A stretch of 64,000 bases of DNA from Melieria omissa (GCA_963971225.1 CAXARI010000032.1:1158621-1222620); one strand, 5' to 3'. Numbered from the stretch's first letter, positions 51,701 to 64,000 are shown. Numbers and translations: made by a program. The notes: generated by a model from the sequence alone, not told the origin.

Positions 51701-52998
51701 TGAATTAGTTGAAAGCACATTGTGCATTTCGCTTGACCCTTAAAATTATAAGTGAAAAAAATATAATGTTCCCATTTGTCATTGCCGAAAGGCCAACCAA
51801 TCGCCAAAACAAAAACTACAACAACAAAAGCATCTAATTTTTTTTCATACATAGAATTTCTTGAGGAAACAAAACAAAAATCCGCGCAGCCCCCACACGT
51901 GTTGCTTCGTTGCTGTCACAACAACGACTGATTGAAAGAATGCACCTCTGATCTATATAACCAATCAAATGCTTGTGGAACCTAAGTACGCACAATCACT
52001 TTAATCAAAATGGCGTCAAAATTATGCCAGAGTTACCACCTTTCAATAATTTGGTAAATAAAAAAATATCCCACCGGCAGCATGATCGAAATTATGGCTG
52101 TTAAATCTCGACCCGTTAACGGATTTTAATAATATTATGCCTTATTATTTATCTAGACTCGTATGCTTTCTATAATGGTATCAATCATCCTTCTATACCC
52201 CAAGGTTCGAAAGCAAATCGATTTGGAACGGTGACTTTGAAAAAATTGCTACTTGGGTGCAACCACTAAAATGCTTGTCAACACCAAATGCATAAGTGCA
52301 TATTAATAATTGACCCCTTAAAATTTAGCCAGAGTCTTATGCTTTCTATATTGGTCCCTAACTTTTCATTATCCTTCAGGAATAATGAGCATATCGATGC
52401 GCAAGGATAACATTGAAAAACTGCCTATTACAAAATACACACTCACCACTAAAGTGCTTATAGATTCCAAACGGTATGGGTTACGTTAATAAAAAACCCC
52501 TTAAAATGTAGCCAGAGATTGCAGCTTTATCAAATTAAATCAATAATTTGATTACTATTAGGCAATCATGAACAGATCGATGCGCAAGAGTGACATTAAA
52601 TGGCTGCCTACTGCAAAATCGATAAAATGCTTGTAAAATATGATGATTCTAGGTTTATAGAAAAAATAATAACCTTAAAACCTAGCTGGAGTTTTGAGCT
52701 TTCATAAATGGGGTCAATCTTCTCGCTATCTCAAATAATGCAGGAGAATTTCGTTGTGGAAAAGTGATATCGACCACATGATACATCTATATCAGGGGTG
52801 CCCAAAATCTTCTTATGGAAAAGCAAAAACCAATACATTTAAAGTTGCCCAAAAAAATGCAAACAAATTATTTAATTAATTGAATTAGTTGAAAGCACAT
52901 TGTGCATTTCGCTTGACCCTTAAAATTATAAGTGAAAAAAATATAATGTTCCCATTTGTCATTGCCGAAAGGCCAACCAATCGCCAAAACAAAAACTA

Positions 52999-53422
52999 TC
53001 AGTTGTACAACTTTGCTTCCGCCGTTTTCCGATAGGTGGCTGTACCGGCTGAGGCTGGTTGAAATACATAGATGGTAATGCCTTTAAAGTGAGTGTGGAC
53101 AGTGCCTAACGAATTGTCATTGCCGTTTCAGTGACAGTTGTTCTTGTTTTCGTATTATTCACGCTCGAAAATGTCCGTTTATGTGCCCAATTCTCGCCAT
53201 TTGCGGGAAGTTTTACTTTTCTGTTACAATTCGAAAAAAAAATGCAGCTGAAGCGCATCGAATGCTCTCAGAAACTTACGGTGATGCTGCTCTGAGTGAA
53301 AGAACGTGTCGGGAGTGGTTTCAACGTTTTAAAAATGGAGGAGCGACATGACCAAGTCATCCTCCAACACGACAATGCTCGGCCTCACGTCGCAAAAGTG
53401 GTCAAAAAGTACCTGGAAACGC
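52999..53422 (+). mobile_element. mariner copy 4, 3'-truncated, 424 bp
   Basis: It matches copy 3 in length, altered left end (TCAGTTGTAC), nine-A run and breakpoint (CTGGAAACGC then AAATTATTAATT). The left TA is at 52997-52998. It is the block-B descendant of copy 3, 7,657 bp downstream, and not a separate insertion or truncation. Confidence 0.95.
53171..53422 (+). pseudogene. mariner transposase fragment, copy 4
   Basis: ATG at 53171, with the same extra A and early TGA as copy 3 (at 53249-53251). No complete domain beyond part of the N-terminal helix-turn-helix can be read. Non-functional. Confidence 0.9.
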
Positions 53423-54447
53423 AAATTATTAATTAATTGAATTAGTTGAAAGCACATTGTGCATTTCGCTTGACCCTTAAAATTATAAGTGAAAAAAATA
53501 TAATGTTCCCATTTGTCATTGCCGAAAGGCCAACCAATCGCCAAAACAAAAACTACAACAACAAAAGCATCTAATTTTTTTTCATACATAGAATTTCTTG
53601 AGGAAACAAAACAAAAATCCGCGCAGCCCCCACACGTGTTGCTTCGTTGCTGTCACAACAACGACTGATTGAAAGAATGCACCTCTGATCTATATAACCA
53701 ATCAAATGCTTGTGGAACCTAAGTACGCACAATCACTTTAATCAAAATGGCGTCAAAATTATGCCAGAGTGACCACCTTTCAATAATTTGGTAAATAAAA
53801 AAATATCCCACCGGCAGCATGATCGAAATTATGGCTGTTAAATCTCGACCCGTTAACGGATTTTAATAATATTATGCCTTATTATTTAGCTAGACTCGTA
53901 TGCTTTCTATAATGGTATCAATCATCCTTCTATACCCCAAGGTTCGAAAGCAAATCGATTTGGAACGGTGACTTTGAAAAAATTGCTACTTGGGTGCAAC
54001 CACTAAAATGCTTGTCAACACCAAATGCATAAGTGCATATTAATAATTGACCCCTTAAAATTTAGCCAGAGTCTTATGCTTTCTATATTGGTCCCTAACT
54101 TTTCATTATCCTTCAGGAATAATGAGCATATCGATGCGCAAGGATAACATTGAAAAACTGCCTATTACAAAATACACACTCACCACTAAAGTGCTTATAG
54201 ATTCCAAACGGTATGGGTTACGTTAATAAAAAACCCCTTAAAATGTAGCTAGAGATTGCAGCTTTATCAAATTAAATCAATAATTTGATTACTATTAGGC
54301 AATCATGAACAGATCGATGCGCAAGAGTGACATTAAATGGCTGCCTACTGCAAAATCGATAAAATGCTTGTAAAATATGATGATTCTAGGTTTATAGAAA
54401 AAATAATAACCTTAAAACCTAGCTGGAGTTTTGAGCTTTCATAAATG

Positions 54448-57400
54448 GGGTCAATCTTCTCGCTATCTCAAATAATGCAGGAGAATTTCGTTGTGGAAAA
54501 GTGATATCGACCACATGATACATCTATATCAGGGGTGCCCAAAGTCTTCTTATGGAAAAGCAAAAACCAATACATTTAAACTTGCCCAAAAAAATGCAAA
54601 CAAATTAAATAATAATAAATAATTAAATAATTAATTGAATTAGTTGAAAGCACATTGTGCATTTCGCTTGACCCTTAAAATTATAAGTGAAAAAAATATA
54701 ATGTTCCCATTTGTCATTGCCGAAAGGCCAACCAATCGCCAAAACAAAAACTACAACAACAAAAGCATCTAATTTTTTTTCATACATAGAATTTCTTGAG
54801 GAAACAAAACAAAAATCCGCGCAGCCCCCACACGTGTTGCTTCGTTGCTGTCACAACAACGACTGATTGAAAGAATGCACCTCTGATCTATATAACCAAT
54901 CAAATGCTTGTGGAACCTAAGTACGCACAATCACTTTAATCAAAATGGCGTCAAAATTAAGCCAGAGTGACCACCTTTCAATAATTTGGTAAATAAAAAA
55001 ATATCCCACCGGCAGCATGATCGAAATTATGGCTGTTAAATCTCGACCCGTTAACGGATTTTAATAATATTATGCCTTATTATTTAGCTAGACTCGTATG
55101 TTTTCTATAATGGTATCAATCATCCTTCTATACCCCAAGGTTCGAAAGCAAATCGATTTGGAACGGTGACTTTGAAAAAATTGCTACTTGGGTGCAACCA
55201 CTAAAATGCTTGTCAACACCAAATGCATAAGTGCATATTAATAATTGACCCCTTAAAATTTAGCCAGAGTCTTATGCTTTCTATATTGGTCCCTAACTTT
55301 TCATTATCCTTCAGGAATAATGAGCATATCGATGCGCAAGGATAACATTGAAAAACTGCCTATTACAAAATACACACTCACCACTAAAGTGCTTATAGAT
55401 TCCAAACGGTATGGGTTACGTTAATAAAAAACCCCTTAAAATGTAGCTAGAGATTGCAGCTTTATCAAATTAAATCAATAATTTGATTACTATTAGGCAA
55501 TCATGAACAGATCGATGCGCAAGAGTGACATTAAATGGCTGCCTACTGCAAAATCGATAAAATGCTTGTAAAATATGATGATTCTAGGTTTATAGAAAAA
55601 ATAATAACCTTAAAACCTAGCTGGAGTTTTGAGCTTTCATAAATGGGGTCAATCTTCTCGCTATCTCAAATAATGCAGGAGAATTTCGTTGTGGAAAAGT
55701 GATATCGACCACATGATACATCTATATCAGGGGTGCCCAAAGTCTTCTTATGGAAAAGCAAAAACCAATACATTTAAAGTTGCCCAAAAAAATGCAAACA
55801 AATTATTTAATTAATTGAATTAGTTGAAAGCACATTGTGCATTTCGCTTGACCCTTAAAATTATAAGTGAAAAAAATATAATGTTCCCATTTGTCATTGC
55901 CGAAAGGCCAACCAATCGCCAAAACAAAAACTACAACAACAATAGCATCTAATTTTTTTTCATACATAGAATTTCTTGAGGAAACAAAACAAAAATCCGC
56001 GCAGCCCCCACACGTGTTGCTTCGTTGCTGTCACAACAACGACTGATTGAAAGAATGCACCTCTGATCTATATAACCAATCAAATGCTTGTGGAACCTAA
56101 GTACGCACAATCACTTTAATCAAAATGGCGTCAAAATTAAGCCAGAGTGACCACCTTTCAATAATTTGGTAAATAAAAAAATATCCCACCGGCAGCATGA
56201 TCGAAATTATGGCTGTTAAATCTCGACCCGTTAACGGATTTTAATAATATTATGCCTTATTATTTAGCTAGACTCGTATGCTTTCTATAATGGTATCAAT
56301 CATCCTTCTATACCCCAAGGTTCGAAAGCAAATCGATTTGGAACGGTGACTTTGAAAAAATTGCTACTTGGGTGCAACCACTAAAATGCTTGTCAACACC
56401 AAATGCATAAGTGCATATTACTAATTGACCCCTTAAAATTTAGCCAGAGTCTTATGCTTTCTATATTGGTCCCTAACTTTTCATTATCCTTCAGGAATAA
56501 TGAGCATATCGATGCGCAAGGATAACATTGAAAAACTGCCTATTACAAAATACACACTCACCACTAAAGTGCTTATAGATTCCAAACGGTATGGGTTACG
56601 TTAATAAAAAACCCCTTAAAATGTAGCTAGAGATTGCAGCTTTATCAAATTAAATCAATAATTTGATTACTATTAGGCAATCATGAACAGATCGATGCGC
56701 AAGAGTGACATTAAATGGCTGCCTACTGCAAAATCGATAAAATGCTTGTAAAATATGATGATTCTAGGTTTATAGAAAAAATAATAACCTTAAAACCTAG
56801 CTGGAGTTTTGAGCTTTCATAAATGGGGTCAATCTTCTCGCTATCTCAAATAATGCAGGAGAATTTCGTTGTGGAAAAGTGATATCGACCACATGATACA
56901 TCTATATCAGGGGTGCCCAAAGTCTTCTTATGGAAAAGCAAAAACCAATACATTTAAAGTTGCCCAAAAAAATGCAAACAAATTATTTAATTAATTGAAT
57001 TAGTTGAAAGCACATTGTGCATTTCGCTTGACCCTTAAAATTATAAGTGAAAAAAATATAATGTTCCCATTTGTCATTGCCGAAAGGCCAACCAATCGCC
57101 AAAACAAAAACTACAACAACAAAAGCATCTAATTTTTTTTCATACATAGAATTTCTTGAGGAAACAAAACAAAAATCCGCGCAGCCCCCACACGTGTTGC
57201 TTCGTTGCTGTCACAACAACGACTGATTGAAAGAATGCACCTCTGATCTATATAACCAATCAAATGCTTGTGGAACCTAAGTACGCACAATCACTTTAAT
57301 CAAAATGGCGTCAAAATTATGCCAGAGTGACCACCTTTCAATAATTTGGTAAATAAAAAAATATCCCACCGGCAGCATGATCGAAATTATGGCTGTTAAA

Positions 57401-60400
57401 TCTCGACCCGTTAACGGATTTTAATAATATTATGCCTTATTATTTAGCTAGACTCGTATGCTTTGTATAATGGTATCAATCATCCTTCTATACCCCAAGG
57501 TTCGAAAGCAAATCGATTTGGAACGGTGACTTTGAAAAAATTGCTACTTGGGTGCAACCACTAAAATGCTTGTCAACACCAAATGCATAAGTGCATATTA
57601 ATAATTGACCCCTTAAAATTTAGCCAGAGTCTTATGCTTTCTATATTGGTCCCTAACTTTTCATTATCCTTCAGGAATAATGAGCATATCGATGCGCAAG
57701 GATAACATTGAAAAACTGCCTATTACAAAATACACACTCACCACTAAAGTGCTTATAGATTCCAAACGGTATGGGTTACGTTAATAAAAAACACCTTAAA
57801 ATGTAGCTAGAGATTGCAGCTTTATCAAATTAAATCAATAATTTGATTACTATTAGGCAATCATGAACAGATCGATGCGCAAGAGTGACATTAAATGGCT
57901 GCCTACTGCAAAATCGATAAAATGCTTGTAAAATATGATGATTCTAGGTTTATAGAAAAAATAATAACCTTAAAACCTAGCTGGAGTTTTGAGCTTTCAT
58001 AAATGGGGTCAATCTTCTCGCTATCTCAAATAATGCAGGAGAATTTCGTTGTGGAAAAGTGATATCGACCACATGATACATCTATATCAGGGGTGCCCAA
58101 AGTCTTCTTATGGAAAAGCAAAAACCAATACATTTAAACTTGCCCAAAAAAATGCAAACAAATTAAATAATAATAAATAATTAAATAATTAATTGAATTA
58201 GTTGAAAGCACATTGTGCATTTCGCTTGACCCTTAAAATTATAAGTGAAAAAAATATAATGTTCCCATTTGTCATTGCCGAAAGGCCAACCAATCGCCAA
58301 AACAAAAACTACAACAACAAAAGCATCTAATTTTTTTTCATACATAGAATTTCTTGAGGAAACAAAACAAAAATCCGCGCAGCCCCCACACGTGTTGCTT
58401 CGTTGCTGTCACAACAACGACTGATTGAAAGAATGCACCTCTGATCTATATAACCAATCAAATGCTTGTGGAACCTAAGTACGCACAATCACTTTAATCA
58501 AAATGGCGTCAAAATTAAGCCAGAGTGACCACCTTTCAATAATTTGGTAAATAAAAAAATATCCCACCGGCAGCATGATCGAAATTATGGCTGTTAAATC
58601 TCGACCCGTTAACGGATTTTAATAATATTATGCCTTATTATTTAGCTAGACTCGTATGCTTTCTATAATGGTATCAATCATCCTTCTATACCCCAAGGTT
58701 CGAAAGCAAATCGATTTGGAACGGTGACTTTGAAAAAATTGCTACTTGGGTGCAACCACTAAAATGCTTGTCAACACCAAATGCATAAGTGCATATTACT
58801 AATTGACCCCTTAAAATTTAGCCAGAGTCTTATGCTTTCTATATTGGTCCCTAACTTTTCATTATCCTTCAGGAATAATGAGCATATCGATGCGCAAGGA
58901 TAACATTGAAAAACTGCCTATTACAAAATACACACTCACCACTAAAGTGCTTATAGATTCCAAACGGTATGGGTTACGTTAATAAAAAACCCCTTAAAAT
59001 GTAGCTAGAGATTGCAGCTTTATCAAATTAAATCAATAATTTGATTACTATTAGGCAATCATGAACAGATCGATGCGCAAGAGTGACATTAAATGGCTGC
59101 CTACTGCAAAATCGATAAAATGCTTGTAAAATATGATGATTCTAGGTTTATAGAAAAAATAATAACCTTAAAACCTAGCTGGAGTTTTGAGCTTTCATAA
59201 ATGGGGTCAATCTTCTCGCTATCTCAAATAATGCAGGAGAATTTCGTTGTGGAAAAGTGATATCGACCACATGATACATCTATATCAGGGGTGCCCAAAG
59301 TCTTCTTATGGAAAAGCAAAAACCAATACATTTAAGGTTGCCCAAAAAAATGCAAACAAATTAAATAATAATAAATAATTAAATAATTAATTGAATTAGT
59401 TGAAAGCACATTGTGCATTTCGCTTGACCCTTAAAATTATAAGTGAAAAAAATATAATGTTCCCATTTGTCATTGCCGAAAGGCCAACCAATCGCCAAAA
59501 CAAAAACTACAACAACAAAAGCATCTAATTTTTTTTCATACATAGAATTTCTTGAGGAAACAAAACAAAAATCCGCGCAGCCCCCACACGTGTTGCTTCG
59601 TTGCTGTCACAACAACGACTGATTGAAAGAATGCACCTCTGATCTATATAACCAATCAAATGCTTGTGGAACCTAAGTACGCACAATCACTTTAATCAAA
59701 ATGGCGTCAAAATTAAGCCAGAGTGACCACCTTTCAATAATTTGGTAAATAAAAAAATATCCCACCGGCAGCATGATCGAAATTATGGCTGTTAAATCTC
59801 GACCCGTTAACGGATTTTAATAATATTATGCCTTATTATTTAGCTAGACTCGTATGCTTTCTATAATGGTATCAATCATCCTTCTATACCCCAAGGTTCG
59901 AAAGCAAATCGATTTGGAACGGTGACTTTGAAAAAATTGCTACTTGGGTGCAACCACTAAAATGCTTGTCAACACCAAATGCATAAGTGCATATTAATAA
60001 TTGACCCCTTAAAATTTAGCCAGAGTCTTATGCTTTCTATATTGGTCCCTAACTTTTCATTATCCTTCAGGAATAATGAGCATATCGATGCGCAAGGATA
60101 ACATTGAAAAACTGCCTATTACAAAATACACACTCACCACTAAAGTGCTTATAGATTCCAAACGGTATGGGTTACGTTAATAAAAAACCCCTTAAAATGT
60201 AGCTAGAGATTGCAGCTTTATCAAATTAAATCAATAATTTGATTACTATTAGGCAATCATGAACAGATCGATGCGCAAGAGTGACATTAAATGGCTGCCT
60301 ACTGCAAAATCGATAAAATGCTTGTAAAATATGATGATTCTAGGTTTATAGAAAAAATAATAACCTTAAAACCTAGCTGGAGTTTTAAGCTTTCATAAAT

Positions 60401-61581
60401 GGGGTCAATCTTCTCGCTATCTCAAATAATGCAGGAGAATTTCGTTGTGGAAAAGTGATATCGACCACATGATACATCTATATCAGGGGTGCCCAAAGTC
60501 TTCTTATGGAAAAGCAAAAACCAATACATTTAAAGTTGCCCAAAAAAATGCAAACAAATTATTTAATTAATTGAATTAGTTGAAAGCACATTGTGCATTT
60601 CGCTTGACCCTTAAAATTATAAGTGAAAAAAATATAATGTTCCCATTTGTCATTGCCGAAAGGCCAACCAATCGCCAAAACAAAAACTACAACAACAAAA
60701 GCATCTAATTTTTTTTCATACATAGAATTTCTTGAGGAAACAAAACAAAAATCCGCGCAGCCCCCACACGTGTTGCTTCGTTGCTGTCACAACAACGACT
60801 GATTGAAAGAATGCACCTCTGATCTATATAACCAATCAAATGCTTGTGGAACCTAAGTACGCACAATCACTTTAATCAAAATGGCGTCAAAATTAAGCCA
60901 GAGTGACCACCTTTCAATAATTTGGTAAATAAAAAAATATCCCACCGGCAGCATGATCGAAATTATGGCTGTTAAATCTCGACCCGTTAACGGATTTTAA
61001 TAATATTATGCCTTATTATTTAGCTAGACTCGTATGCTTTCTATAATGGTATCAATCATCCTTCTATACCCCAAGGTTCGAAAGCAAATCGATTTGGAAC
61101 GGTGACTTTGAAAAAATTGCTACTTGGGTGCAACCACTAAAATGCTTGTCAACACCAAATGCATAAGTGCATATTAATAATTGACCCCTTAAAATTTAGC
61201 CAGAGTCTTATGCTTTCTATATTGGTCCCTAACTTTTCATTATCCTTCAGGAATAATGAGCATATCGATGCGCAAGGATAACATTGAAAAACTGCCTATT
61301 ACAAAATACACACTCACCACTAAAGTGCTTATAGATTCCAAACGGTATGGGTTACGTTAATAAAAAACCCCTTAAAATGTAGCTAGAGATTGCAGCTTTA
61401 TCAAATTAAATCAATAATTTGATTACTATTAGGCAATCATGAACAGATCGATGCGCAAGAGTGACATTAAATGGCTGCCTACTGCAAAATCGATAAAATG
61501 CTTGTAAAATATGATGATTCTAGGTTTATAGAAAAAATAATAACCTTAAAACCTAGCTGGAGTTTTCAGCTTTCATAAATG
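54448..61581 (+). repeat. Units 45-50, without mariner
   Basis: Units 45, 48 and 49 are long-tract (1,198 bp); units 46, 47 and 50 are 1,180 bp. Units 46 and 48 share ATTACTAATTGACC in monomer C (near 56417 and 58796), so the marker crosses the long/short tract classes. Unit 47 has AATTATGCC, CTTTGTATAATGG and AACACCTTAAAA. Unit 49 ends TTTTAAGC and unit 50 ends TTTTCAGC. No gene is seen. Confidence 0.93.
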
Positions 61582-61869
61582 GGGTCAATCTTCTCGCTAT
61601 CTCAAATAATGCAGGAGAATTTCGTTGTGGAAAAGTGATATCGACCACATGATACATCTATATCAGGGGTGCCCAAAGTCTTCTTATGGAAAAGCAAAAA
61701 CCAATACATTTAAAGTTGCCCAAAAAAATGCAAACAAATTATTTAATTAATTGAATTAGTTGAAAGCACATTGTGCATTTCGCTTGACCCTTAAAATTAT
61801 AAGTGAAAAAAATATAATGTTCCCATTTGTCATTGCCGAAAGGCCAACCAATCGCCAAAACAAAAACTA

Positions 61870-62610
61870 TCAGGTGTACAACTTTGCTTCCGCCGTTTTC
61901 CGATAGGTGGCTGTACCGGCTGAGGCTGGTTGAAATACATAGATGGTAATGCCTTTAAAGTGAGTGTGGACAGTGCCTAACGAATTGTCATTGCCGTTTC
62001 AGTGACAGTTGTTCTTGTTTTCGTATTATTCACGCTCGAAAATGTCCGTTTATGTGCCCAATTCTCGCCATTTGCGGGAAGTTTTACTTTTCTGTTACAA
62101 TTCGAAAAAAAATGCAGCTGAAGCGCATCGAATGCTCTCAGAAACTTACGGTGATGCTGCTCTGAGTGAAAGAACGTGTCGGGAGTGGTTTCAACGTTTT
62201 AAAAATGGAGGAGCGACATGACCAAGTCATCCTCCAACACGACAATGCTCGGCCTCACGTCGCAAAAGTGGTCAAAAAGTACCTGGAAACGCTGAAATGG
62301 GAAGTCTTGCCCCACCCGCCGTATTCCCCAGATGTCGCCCCTTCTGACTTCCACCTATTCCGTTCGATGGCACACGGCCTGGCAGATCAACATTTTCAAT
62401 CCTTCGAAGAATTGGAAAAATGAATTGCTTCATGGATAGCGTCAAAAGAGGACTCCTTTTTTCGAGCCGGGATCCGAAAATTGCCGGAAAGATGGGAGAA
62501 AGTTGTCGCTAGCGACGGACAATACTTTGAATAATACATCTGTAAGCACTTTTTCGCAATAAAGCTTTTAATTTTGGAAAAAAACGGCGGAAGCAAAGTT
62601 GTACACCTGA
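61870..62610 (+). mobile_element. mariner copy 5, internally deleted, 741 bp
   Basis: TA lies at 61868-61869 and 62611-62612. Both 30-bp inverted ends are intact and identical to copies 1 and 2. It sits at the same MITE position although it lies 25,552 bp from copy 2. It lacks the left-flank change ATTGAATTAATTG of copies 1 and 2 (it has ATTGAATTAGTTG), so it belongs to another branch of the same amplified insertion. Confidence 0.96.
62042..62534 (+). pseudogene. mariner transposase remnant, copy 5
   Basis: The N-terminal part is 62042-62221, ending in the same frameshifting internal deletion as copies 1 and 2. The C-terminal part starts at about 62214 and has a private stop, TGA at 62421-62423, where the others have TGG (EKWIASW). 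The sequence after that stop still matches the family up to TAA at 62532-62534. Non-functional. Confidence 0.92.
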
Positions 62611-62824
62611 TACAACAACAAAAGCATCTAATTTTTTTTCATCATCATTTAAATCAATAATTTGATTACTATTAGGCAATCATGAACAGATCGATGCGCA
62701 AGAGTGACATTAAATGGCTGCCTACTGCAAAATCGATAAAATGCTTGTAAAATATGATGATTCTAGGTTTATAGAAAAAATAATAACCTTAAAACCTAGC
62801 TGGAGTTTTCAGCTTTCATAAATG

Positions 62825-64000
62825 GGGTCAATCTTCTCGCTATCTCAAATAATGCAGGAGAATTTCGTTGTGGAAAAGTGATATCGACCACATGATACAT
62901 CTATATCAGGGGTGCCCAAAGTCTTCTTATGGAAAAGCAAAAACCAATACATTTAAAGTTGCCCAAAAATATGCAAACAAATTATTTAATTAATTGAATT
63001 AGTTGAAAGCACATTGTGCATTTCGCTTGACCCTTAAAATTATAAGTGAAAAAAATATAATGTTCCCATTTGTCATTGCCGAAAGGCCAACCAATCGCCA
63101 AAACAAAAACTACAACAACAAAAGCATCTAATTTTTTTTCATACATAGAATTTCTTGAGGAAACAAAACAAAAATCCGCGCAGCCCCCACACGTGTTGCT
63201 TCGTTGCTGTCACAACAACGACTGATTGAAAGAATGCACCTCTGATCTATATAACCAATCAAATGCTTGTGGAACCTAAGTACGCACAATCACTTTAATC
63301 AAAATGGCGTCAAAATTAAGCCAGAGTGACCACCTTTCAATAATTTGGTAAATAAAAAAATATCCCACCGGCAGCATGATCGAAATTATGGCTGTTAAAT
63401 CTCGACCCGTTAACGGATTTTAATAATATTATGCCTTATTATTTAGCTAGACTCGTATGCTTTCTATAATGGTATCAATCATCCTTCTATACCCCAAGGT
63501 TCGAAAGCAAATCGATTTGGAACGGTGACTTTGAAAAAATTGCTACTTGGGTGCAACCACTAAAATGCTTGTCAACACCAAATGCATAAGTGCATATTAA
63601 TAATTGACCCCTTAAAATTTAGCCAGAGTCTTATGCTTTCTATATTGGTCCCTAACTTTTTATTATCCTTCAGGAATAATGAGCATATCGATGCGCAAGG
63701 ATAACATTGAAAAACTGCCTATTACAAAATACACACTCACCACTAAAGTGCTTATAGATTCCAAACGGTATGGGTTACGTTAATAAAAAACCCCTTAAAA
63801 TGTAGCTAGAGATTGCAGCTTTATCAAATTAAATCAATAATTTGATTACTATTCGGCAATCATGAACAGATCGATGCGCAAGAGTGACATTAAATGGCTG
63901 CCTACTGCAAAATCGATAAAATGCTTGTAAAATATGATGATTCTAGGTTTATAGAAAAAATAATAACCTTAAAACCTAGCTGGAGTTTTGAGCTTTCATA
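62825..64000 (+). repeat. Unit 52, last unit in the window
   Basis: A short-tract unit, complete except for its last few bases, which fall beyond the window. It has AAAAATATGC (as in unit 4) and ACTATTCGGCAATC (as in unit 3), so it mixes markers of the divergent lineage with common sequence. The array clearly continues to the right. Confidence 0.93.
62899..63252. mobile_element. hAT-like MITE, last copy (unit 52)
   Basis: The element is 62907-63244, again 338 bp, with ATCTATAT at 62899-62906 and 63245-63252. The copy is intact and empty of mariner. That its ends and target repeats remain the same across 60 kb shows that the array inherited one insertion, not 52 separate ones. Confidence 0.82.

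Larger units (their letters stand above)
46791..54447 (+). repeat. Block B: units 39-44, 7,657-bp copy of block A minus one unit
   Basis: Units 39-42 match units 32-35 with a constant shift of 8,838 bp. Units 43-44 match units 37-38 with a shift of 7,657 bp. The difference, 1,181 bp, is exactly unit 36. Shared private markers include GTGAAAACAATA (units 34 and 41), CTGTCTATT (32 and 39), TTTATCTAGAC (37 and 43), and the whole truncated-mariner junction (38 and 44). Unit 39 has AATAATACAGG at about 46815 instead of AATAATGCAGG, a private change. Confidence 0.93.
61582..62824 (+). repeat. Unit 51: mariner-bearing unit with 680-bp deletion
   Basis: With mariner the unit should be 1,923 bp but is 1,243 bp. 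After the right TA of mariner only about 30 bases of MITE remain (to TTTTTTTTCAT, about 62643). A short stretch reading CATCATTT follows, then monomer D resumes at AAATCAATAATTTG (62651). The 3' part of the MITE, its right target repeat, monomers A, B and C and part of D are lost. Comparison with unit 52 gives shifts of 500 bp before and 1,180 bp after the junction, hence 680 bp missing. Confidence 0.93.
1..64000 (+). repeat. Satellite array of 52 tandem ~1.18-kb units
   Basis: The whole window is one direct tandem array. Taking GGGTCAATC as the start of a unit, units begin at 1, 1181, 2362, 3512, 4692, 5872, 7053, 8255, 9435, 10615, 11814, 13012, 14211, 15391, 16583, 17782, 18963, 20161, 21360, 22540, 23706, 24886, ~25965, 27117, 28316, 29498, 30678, ~31757, 32909, 34832, 36030, 37953, 39152, 40332, 41512, 42693, 43874, 45054, 46791, 47990, 49170, 50350, 51531, 52711, 54448, 55646, 56826, 58006, 59204, 60402, 61582 and 62825. 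The basic length is 1,180 bp. A common long form is 1,198-1,199 bp, and units with mariner are longer. By eye, most units differ from each other at only a few positions. Both window ends fall at a unit boundary, so the array continues outside. No open reading frame is conserved as protein except mariner remnants. Confidence 0.98.

Noticed and set aside
1..64000. CRISPR-like array
   Set aside because: The period is 1.18 kb, with no short repeats separated by unique spacers and no associated genes; the repeat is a eukaryotic satellite.

Overview
The window is eukaryotic, AT-rich satellite DNA from end to end. It shows no host gene, no RNA gene and no bacterial-type feature. It is one head-to-tail array of 52 near-identical units of about 1,180 bp, all on the same strand. 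The array runs through both window edges. The mariner and hAT-like remnants point to an animal, most likely an insect. A fly is plausible, but the sequence alone does not fix the species.

Each unit has its own history. Five diverged monomers of about 125-185 bp (called A-E here) make up about 834 bp. The remaining ~338 bp is a small non-coding element with hAT features: CAGGGGTGC at one end, the near-inverse GCACCTCTG at the other, and an 8-bp direct repeat ATCTATAT on both sides. It sits inside monomer E. Removing it and one copy of the 8-bp repeat restores a normal 176-bp monomer. A MITE therefore landed in a satellite monomer and was then amplified with it into every unit.

A third layer is a mariner (DD34D type) element that had lost its middle. 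It inserted at one TA inside the MITE. Five copies lie in the window at exactly this TA: three complete 741-bp copies (33197, 36318, 61870) and two identical 424-bp 3'-truncated copies (45342, 52999). All were multiplied with the satellite, not by new transposition. None can encode a transposase.

Layout: units 1-18 (1-21359) are plain units with point and indel variants. Units 19-28 (21360-32908) contain a divergent unit type and a block repeated at a 5,792-bp distance, with a 133-bp deletion in each copy. Units 29-32 hold a two-unit, 3.12-kb duplication carrying mariner copies 1 and 2. Units 32-38 (8,838 bp) are followed directly by units 39-44 (7,657 bp), the same block minus one unit, each ending in a truncated mariner. 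Units 45-50 are plain. Unit 51 has mariner copy 5 and a 680-bp deletion. Unit 52 ends the window.

The main interest is the three-level nesting (satellite, hAT-like MITE, mariner) and the readable record of unequal exchange, conversion and illegitimate repair. All comparisons were made by eye; percent identities were not computed.
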